A DNA stretch of 64,000 nucleotides from Ilex aquifolium (lineage: Eukaryota > Streptophyta > Magnoliopsida > Aquifoliales > Aquifoliaceae), in NCBI GenBank assembly GCA_951799425.1, contig OX637402.1, positions 27,310,492-27,374,491 of the forward strand, given 5' to 3'. How positions within the stretch are numbered: position 1 is the stretch's first letter; every line of letters begins with the position of its first letter. The notes under the pieces are model-generated. The model had not been told where the DNA came from, ran no database searches, and worked only from the letters and a program-made list of their open reading frames with translations. This document shows positions 52,455-64,000 of this stretch, piece after piece. The position numbers and the translations under genes were made by a program.

Positions 52455-53010
52455 GAGAAGAGTTGTTGGCAGACTACTTACCATAGCAGGGCGCAACCAT
52501 TTGCGAAGAGCATCCTTGTATCAGATTTTCCGGATGTCATTTACTTACACCATTGGGCTATTACCTTTCTCGGTCTTCCCTGTTCTTGTTTTTTTTTTGA
52601 ACCCTTGTGCTTTAGACCTGTTGTCACTGTACATTTCATTTCCTTTTGATGGGAATATATACTGCTGAGTGCTGTCACATTGAATTTTTGTAGAATTTTT
52701 GGGAATTATGTAAATGGACCTCTTTAGAGAGGCACTTCAATCCAATTGTATCTTCCACTGCTGTGAGAAAACTATCATTTGCTATTGTTGTGCATCTACT
52801 TTTGTTGGTTTTCTCCGTTTGATGAAGAGCAGAGTTGTTAGCAGACTACTTAGCACATCGAGGCACAACCATTCAGGAAGAGCTTCATTCTCGTTAATTT
52901 TCCGGTGTCATTCACTTACACCATTGGCCTATACATTTCTTTCTCCATCATTGCTTTTCTCTTTTTCAAAAACTCTCATGCTTCAGACTTGCACTATACC
53001 GTGGATGTCA
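52455..53010. repeat. Degraded tandem duplication of the TRM9 3' region
   Basis: The segment 52455-52640 recurs at 52825-53010: both contain GCAGACTACTTA, GAAGAGC, a TTTTCCGG motif and CACTTACACCATTGG-like sequence in the same order. Period about 370 bp. Non-coding, likely duplicated 3' UTR. Confidence 0.6.
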
Positions 53011-53399
53011 TTGAATTTTGTACATAATCAAAGCAAGCCAAATCAGATCATCCATATTGCCCACTAATTAATGACTACATGTTGCTTACAGGACAAATAC
53101 AAGAAGCTCAGATCAAAGCAGGAGGTGAGGGAGACAAACCACTGTGGATCAACTAGCAACGGAGGGAGTAATGGAACAAACTAGGCTGCTGCAAATGACA
53201 ACTAGTAACCCTTTGAACAAGCACTGGGCGAAGAAACTGGAGTTGGACCTTAGAGAAGTAAACTGCACCTGAGATACGGTTGATTGGTTCACCCTGACAA
53301 AATTTAGTACAACCTGATTATCCGACACGAATTGAAATGAAATTAATGGGTTTGAATTTGATCTTAATGGATAAATTGCAATGTTTGCTCTTGTAGTTT

Positions 53400-53700
53400 T
53401 TGACAGTAACAACTCTTTTCGTCACCACCATCATCATCGTCGCCGCAACCACCCTTTGTCGTGGTTGTAACCAACACCACCACAATAGTCACAGTTGCCA
53501 TCCTACCATCACAATCATCTCAGACACTATCACTACTGTCATCACCAATGACACCATCACAACCCCACCGCCATCACCATCACCATCACCATCACCATCA
53601 CCACCATGACTACTACAGTCGTCAACACCACAGCCATTGCTACCGCGGCCACCACCACCAACATTGCACCATCGTCATTGCCACTACAACTGCCACCGTT
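53400..53700. repeat. CAC/CAT triplet low-complexity tract
   Basis: Imperfect CAC/CAT/GCC triplets, including a run of CATCAC units near 53565-53605. The long His-rich open frame here reflects composition only. Confidence 0.7.
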
Positions 53701-56700
53701 ACCATCTTATGGTATTTGGGGGTCTATGAATTATTGTGGCACCCACAAGTGCTTGTTGATCATACAAATACACTTCTTATAAGATATATTTTCTTTATCT
53801 TATATGGGGATTTACTTACGCAGTGGCTAGTCAGCCTAATCCTACATGCATGGGTACACTTCTATTGCTTGAAATTTATTCCAGCATAGTTTATTCCTTT
53901 GGAAGTTGGCTTCATTAATTTGAGACTTGATTATGGCTTATGTAAATTATAATTCTTTTTTATAGAATATTGGTACTGGTGCCACTGTTTATATTACTAC
54001 TACTTCAAATCTTTTTGTTGTCTTATACAATTTTATTACTATTTATGATTTCCCCGCTATTGTCATGCACCGGGAAGGACTTAAACATTCACACCTTGGA
54101 TTGTGATATCTATGAGTGTGTTTGTGTGTGCACGCTCATGTATATATATTTTTTAGTTAGTTAATATGTGCATATGTAAATATAAGTATATAACTAATTA
54201 ATCATCAAAAATGTTATTTTATTATATTTGATGATTGGTTAATTGTATATTATTTGAAATTAAATGTATTAGATTTTTTGATATTTTTATCTTGATACTT
54301 ATTCTAGTTGTTTGATTTATTTTACAGGTAATTTGTTTGATTTAAAGTAATAATAGATAAGACAAATGAAGCAAACATTAGAACAATAGGATATTTGATA
54401 AGGATTGAATGGTCAATATTAAAAGATGAAGATTTGAAAATAAGAAAGCAATTTAATTGAGTCCAAAATGATATAAAATGCATTTAGAGTTGAATTAAGA
54501 AAGTATTATAGAAGATAAGGTTTTGATACATCTTCAGTATTTTAGTCATAGCTTTTGACCTCGATATCCGATTGACTTGATTTTTGCAGCATTGGAAAGA
54601 AGACTTCAAGAGTTACAAAAGTATATTTCATAAAAATTACATAAAATTGGCTTCTAACTATGCAAAACTTGAGCTCTAAGTTTGGACAGATATGGTACCT
54701 GCACCCCAAGATTTGATTAAGGAGATTTGACTTAAAAAGACTCAATTTTGGAAATTGATTGCTCCCAAGCCAATCTTAGATGTCCTACCTATACCTAGAC
54801 TTTAGTATAAATAAAGACTCTCACTTATTGATAGAGCATCTTTATTTTTGTTTTAGAGATCTACCATGTCTTGCAAGTAGTTTTTTTGTACTTTTTAGTT
54901 ATGATATGGATCTATAATTGTGAACTAAATATTTATATTTTATGCAAATATTTTCCTTATACTTTAAAGTTATATTTTTTTGAAATCATAGATTAATTGA
55001 ATGATTGTTGGTAAAGTTTTATACTTTGTATAATTATTTGATTATTCATTAATTTAATTGAGTTCTTGGTATGAATAATATTTATGATTCCCTAAGAATT
55101 TCATGGAACTAGTTCTTCAATTTTTATTTTCAAATTAATCGAATTTTGTGTTTTTAAGTTAAATATTTTGATTGACTACACTAACGTTATAAATCAACTG
55201 AGATAATCGTAATTGCATAAACATATTTATTTGATGAAAATGAATAGATCCAAATCCCATAAACTAAAGAGTCATTTTTTCAATTAACAAATTCCTTGTA
55301 GAATTTTATGTTTTATTCTACAAACTAATCTCAACCTTTAAAATCAATTTTACCTATTCTTTCTTTACCTACTTCTAAATTTTTTTCAATCTGTATGATT
55401 CGACTTCAGACTTACTGAGAAATTATTATTTTTGACCACCTGCACTTGGGTGTACCTATTTTGTATCAAGCAATAACCCATTTATAAATTCTCATTGGAC
55501 TTGTATTTATATAAAATGTCAATTGATCACTTTGAAGATCTAAATATAACCTGTAGTATTTATTCTCGAAATAAAAATAGAATATGACTTCCAAAAATAA
55601 AATAAGTTTCAAAACTAACCCAATATAACAAGAAGTTTTAATATTTTATTCCATCATACACCTAATCAACAAATAAAAATAAAAACTTTAACCGGATAAT
55701 TTCATAATAATTTACTTAGTAGGGGCCTTAACCAAAATTTTCGCCTTTAAACTCCAAATTACATTGGGCCGCCCCTGGGGAGACAGTGACATGCTGCACG
55801 AATTTATCGGATCAGCTGCCAATTCAATTCTTCTGTCTTCTCCTGTGAAATGAGGATAAGGCATAGTGGTGGTGGTGGTTCAATTCAAGTGGGTTGGTTG
55901 GTTGGGTGGTCTGCAACTGCAAGGATGGATGGGGTGAGTTGGATGTGGAGGGAACAGTCACTGGACTTCACCCATACCTAACAAGAAACATGGGCCCAAG
56001 GACAAGCATTTCAACTCTCTGCCATTTTCTCCCCCACTTCCACTTTAAGGTTACCCCCCCCCTCTCTCTCTCTCTCTGGTTTTTAATATTTTCTGTTAAA
56101 GGGGTCTGATTAGAGGTTTTGGCCTGTTCGTCGGCTACCAAACATCAAATTTTTCTCCTCTTTCTTTTGGATTTGGCAATTGCCGCCTGAGACATAAGGC
56201 ACTAAAAGTCACAAGGTAGTCAAGAGTATTTTCTTTTTCTTCCTCAATCTTGGCCTCTACACTTTGCCAAATTAAACTTTGACCCCTCAACTTTATCCTT
56301 GTCTCACATTATCATTCAACTATATTCTTATTTCATATTGCACATCCAGTTGTGTGTATTAGTTCTACATTACCCTAATTGAGACACTCTTTACGAATTT
56401 GGTGTAAAAATGAATCGATTTGCCCCCAAACTATATGATTTTACTTCAATTTTTCTCTGAACCTAATTACGCCAATATGAAACCAATGCGAGTAGTATGA
56501 AAAAAAAACTTGATTGTAAAACGAGGGGGTAAATTAAGATGGAGATAAGAGTTGGAGGATGCAAAGTGCAATGTGCCTTTTCAATGAAATGCAAGAATAT
56601 CAACTGGTTCTGCTTGTGATCAACAACAACATGCATGAAACATCAATGTCAAGATGCAACTTCCTCCATTGTTCGGTGGTTCATTATTCATTATCACTAC

Positions 56701-57660
56701 ACTTTTCAGATAACTTCAAACAGTGTTTTCTACTTAACTTTTTGTGGAAAATTAGTGAGCTTATACATTTCAAAGTCCAGCTTGGGAAGAATTCCATGGT
56801 AAGACAGGATAAGAAGGCCAATTGCTTGCATGCGGAAAAAAATGTTGGACTAATGGTGGAGAAAGGACTGTTTCATTGGAAATTCAATTGTCTTTGATAT
56901 TGTACCCTATATATCACAATACCATCTTACTGTCTTTTGATGAAGTTTCTTAGAATGAGAGGCTAAACGGTCGTAGTTGGTGCATAAGGTTCCAAACTAT
57001 GGCGAGCTCTAGGAAAGATACGTGGTAGGTAGTTTTATTGAGGGATTGATTCCTGAATTGAACACGCAACAATATATTGCTTGTATGGATAGGTACTTGT
57101 CATTTTTTTTGATGTCTGCTCTCTAGAAAGATGACTAAAAATTCCAGTTTGAGGGCAACTGAAATTGCAATGAGTATACTCTATAGCTAACTAGGCAAGT
57201 TAAACATGGAACTTATGTTTAAATTCTCTCGGTGGCTAGCAGCCACATGGGTGGTGCAAATGATGGTTCATGTTGTGCAATGAATCAAGCCTCCAAAAGG
57301 ATGAGGCCACAAAATTGAGTTCTTTCTCTGACCCTTGTGGTTAGGGAAGCCTTTTCTCAGATCTAATGCATTTCTAAACTTATTTTCTGAATTCTTGTGG
57401 TTTCTTAAAATCGTGCTTAAATAACGCAACTTATGCATGAGAAAATAAGTTCAAATGTGCATGGATATGGGGATTAAATTTTTTTAAACCACGAGTTAGC
57501 AAAATTACTCTTAAGTAACTTTATGAATCATGACGCCTGTAGCTTTCAGTAGTTGTTCAGCTATCCACACAATGCAACACTTGAAAAACTGGAGGACTCC
57601 TTTTTGTGGAGGTTTTTAAGGACTTGACAAAGGTGGTAGTTTCAGGGAAATCACCATCAC
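53701..57660. other. Repeat-like spacer without a supported gene
   Basis: AT-rich DNA. The part 54360-54850 has the look of an LTR (GACTTGATTTTTGCAGCATT, TATAAATAAAGACTC) but no paired ends were found. Near 55777 the string ACATTGGGCCGCCCCTG resembles a hAT repeat terminus. From 55860 there are GGTGG-rich and CT-rich stretches. No exon-like sequence was recognised. Confidence 0.4.
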
Positions 57661-58135
57661 AAAATAATCTAACAAAAAAAATTCAGGAAATCAATTAATA
57701 GCTGATTAGTGGCAAGAGTCAATGAATGTCGTAATCCAAAAACTTTTATCAAAAAGAAAAAGAATAGAAAGAATAAAAAGGGAAGGAAAAAAAAAGAAAA
57801 GAAAAGACAATACCTTGGGGGGAATGGATGTGCGGCTGGAATTTCTCTTGCTTCCAGGAACCATCGCCGAAGATTCAATTAGCAATTTGCTTTGAAAGTG
57901 GAAGATATCTCACTTCTGAAAGGCACATTGCTTTTATATCATCGTGGCGTGCTCAGGATTAGAACTCCATGCTTGAGTATTATATATATTGGTTCTTGGC
58001 AATGCAATTAGTATCACTTGAATTCCCAGTGTACCTCTGGACTGAGAATACCAAACGCCTTTTTGAGTTACAACAGCCAAATTGTTAGATTAATGATGCA
58101 TTGTGTTCCATATTTTTCAGGCATCTGTATACCTT

Positions 58136-62617
<4,482 letters not shown>

Positions 62618-63188
62618 TTTCTCAAATAAAAATGTCCTTATTTCTTCTATTCTTCCAGTTGCAAGATTAACTATGCTTATTCAGGAGGCTGATGTACTGC
62701 AGCAGAAAATACAGGAGGTGGTTTTGGATTTTCTATTGGGTTTTTTTGAAAGTCGATACACTTTTTAACACTTAAACTGTCATACCCTGTCCGCCAGTCA
62801 GTGGCTCATGGACCGGTGGCGGGTCAACAAGTCGGGCTGCAGGAGGTGTGCAACAAAGTTTTACCTGTTGCCTAACCTGCAAATTCGGCCCGTTTTTCAA
62901 TTGGGAAAATTACGGACCAGTATAATTCCATGATGTGTTAAGGCTTTAAAAGACATGTATTTGCAATATACGAGGTGTATGGTTTCAAGTTGTTATTTTT
63001 GAAAATTTTAATTACAAATCACTCTTCTAATATACAATGGCGTATACAGTGACATTCGCAATAGCATATAAACAATGACATATTCATACATAGACTCAGT
63101 ATCAATACTAGATTTGTTTTCAGTAATTTAATAATTATTACCTTAATAGTTTCTGTATTCAAAATTATGTCCATAGAACTCATGGCTC
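62618..63188. other. 3' flank of ALD1
   Basis: Non-coding sequence downstream of the ALD1 stop. It probably holds the 3' UTR in the first 100-200 bp. No other gene seen. Confidence 0.5.
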
Positions 63189-63594
63189 CAGGGCCGGCCC
63201 TATAGTATTAAAAAAAAAGCATGGGCTTTAGGCCCCAAATTTTTAGAAGGCCCCATAATTATAGATACATAAGTAGTCTACATAAAAAATTTAAATCCAT
63301 AAAAATTTTAGGCCTTATAAAAAGGCCCAAAAAATTTAAGCCCAATTAAAAAATTATAATTTCAATAATTTAGACTTATAATTCAATCCATAATATTAGA
63401 AACTCAAAAATCAAAAATTTAAAAAATAAATAAATAAAATCTCTCCCTCTCTTAAAAAACAAAAACAAAGTATCACATGCTCCTCTCTCACTTAAAAAAA
63501 ATTAAAAAAATTTAAAAAAATAATAATACTAAAAATAAAAAGGCTTCATTTAGTATTACCGCTTTAGGCCTTAATTTACCTTGAGCCACCCCTG
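63189..63594. mobile_element. hAT-type MITE
   Basis: 406 bp with ends CAGGGCCGGCCC and AGCCACCCCTG (imperfect inverted repeats) and a perfect 8-bp target duplication CATGGCTC (63181-63188 and 63595-63602). The interior is A-rich and non-coding. The 8-bp duplication and CAGGG ends place it in the hAT superfamily. Confidence 0.88.
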
Positions 63595-63602
63595 CATGGC
63601 TC

Positions 63603-64000
63603 TATGGTTCGTAATATTATTGGTGGTATATGGGAGATACATATATGTGTGTGTGTGTGTGTGATTGTGTGTGTTTGGGTGAACATTTTACCATGAGTGT
63701 TGATGTGTACATGTGATTGTTAAGAGAGAGTCAGATAAGCTCTTTGTTGATTCGATCGAATTTTTATTAAATTATATTTATATCCAATTTAAGATATCTG
63801 AACGGATTTGAATTGAATTCGGATAAATGGACAAAAAAATATTGGTCTATATCTAGTTAAACAAATTCGAATTCAAACTCAAGTCCCGTCCATTGAGAGA
63901 CCTACTCTAACTATAGTGAATTAAGGTAATAAATTAGATTACAGTAGCATTGATATTTCAGATTTGGAGGATCCAAATCCAAAACGACAATGTGAGTGCC
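63603..64000. other. Intergenic with (GT)n microsatellite
   Basis: A GT run at about 63646-63662 and AT-rich DNA to the window end. No gene seen. Confidence 0.5.

Noticed and set aside
53461-53889. 142-residue frame with a run of 12 His
   Set aside because: Translation of a CATCAC microsatellite.
53125-55777. Possible hAT element bounded by GGGAGACA repeats
   Set aside because: The left copy is not followed by a CAGGG-type end, so the 8-base match is probably chance.
57669-57878. Minus-strand start MVPGSKRNSSRTSIPPK followed by a GT donor
   Set aside because: Looks like a first exon but no continuing exon was found on the minus strand, and the downstream part is A/G-rich repeat.

Overview
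The window is eudicot plant nuclear DNA. Evidence: genes split by GT-AG introns with T-rich acceptors, chloroplast-targeted proteins, plant-only gene families, AT-rich intergenic DNA, and plant transposons of many classes (CACTA, hAT, MULE-like MITEs, RTE LINE, SINEs, Ty3/gypsy and other LTR remnants). I cannot name the species.

Five host genes look intact. (1) 504-5308 minus: six-exon plastid protein of unknown function, like Arabidopsis At4g37920. (2) 6627-8498 plus: intronless chloroplast PPR protein, like At4g18520 (PDM1/SEL1), head-to-head with gene 1. (3) 25795-27108 minus: single-exon F-box protein. (4) 49937-52327 plus: two-exon TRM9-type tRNA wobble-uridine methyltransferase. (5) 58136-62617 plus: ALD1, the aminotransferase that starts pipecolic acid and N-hydroxypipecolic acid synthesis in systemic acquired resistance.

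Much of the rest is duplicated or transposed. A truncated ALD1 pseudogene (about 21991-25090) copies exons and introns of the intact gene 37 kb away and carries a solo LTR inside an exon. Beside it lies a CCCH zinc-finger fragment that recurs as an inverted copy at 41360-43580; that copy holds a hAT element whose empty site is preserved in the first copy. The region 28322-39131 is best read as one non-autonomous CACTA transposon of 10.8 kb. Both arms carry dozens of GCGACG palindromes, and the interior holds captured, intron-containing pieces of two unrelated host genes, the condensin subunit SMC4 and the mitochondrial carrier MTM1. A LINE-like insertion sits inside the captured MTM1 piece. 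A second, smaller CACTA-like element is at 45484-47129.

Layout: 0-9 kb host genes; 10-19 kb RTE LINE, a MITE, a gypsy fossil and AT/CT-rich DNA; 19-25 kb rearranged duplications; 25-27 kb F-box gene; 28-39 kb Pack-CACTA; 40-48 kb solo LTR, inverted duplication and second CACTA; 49-53 kb TRM9; 53-58 kb repeat-rich spacer; 58-62.6 kb ALD1; 63 kb hAT MITE. No tRNA, rRNA or CRISPR was seen.
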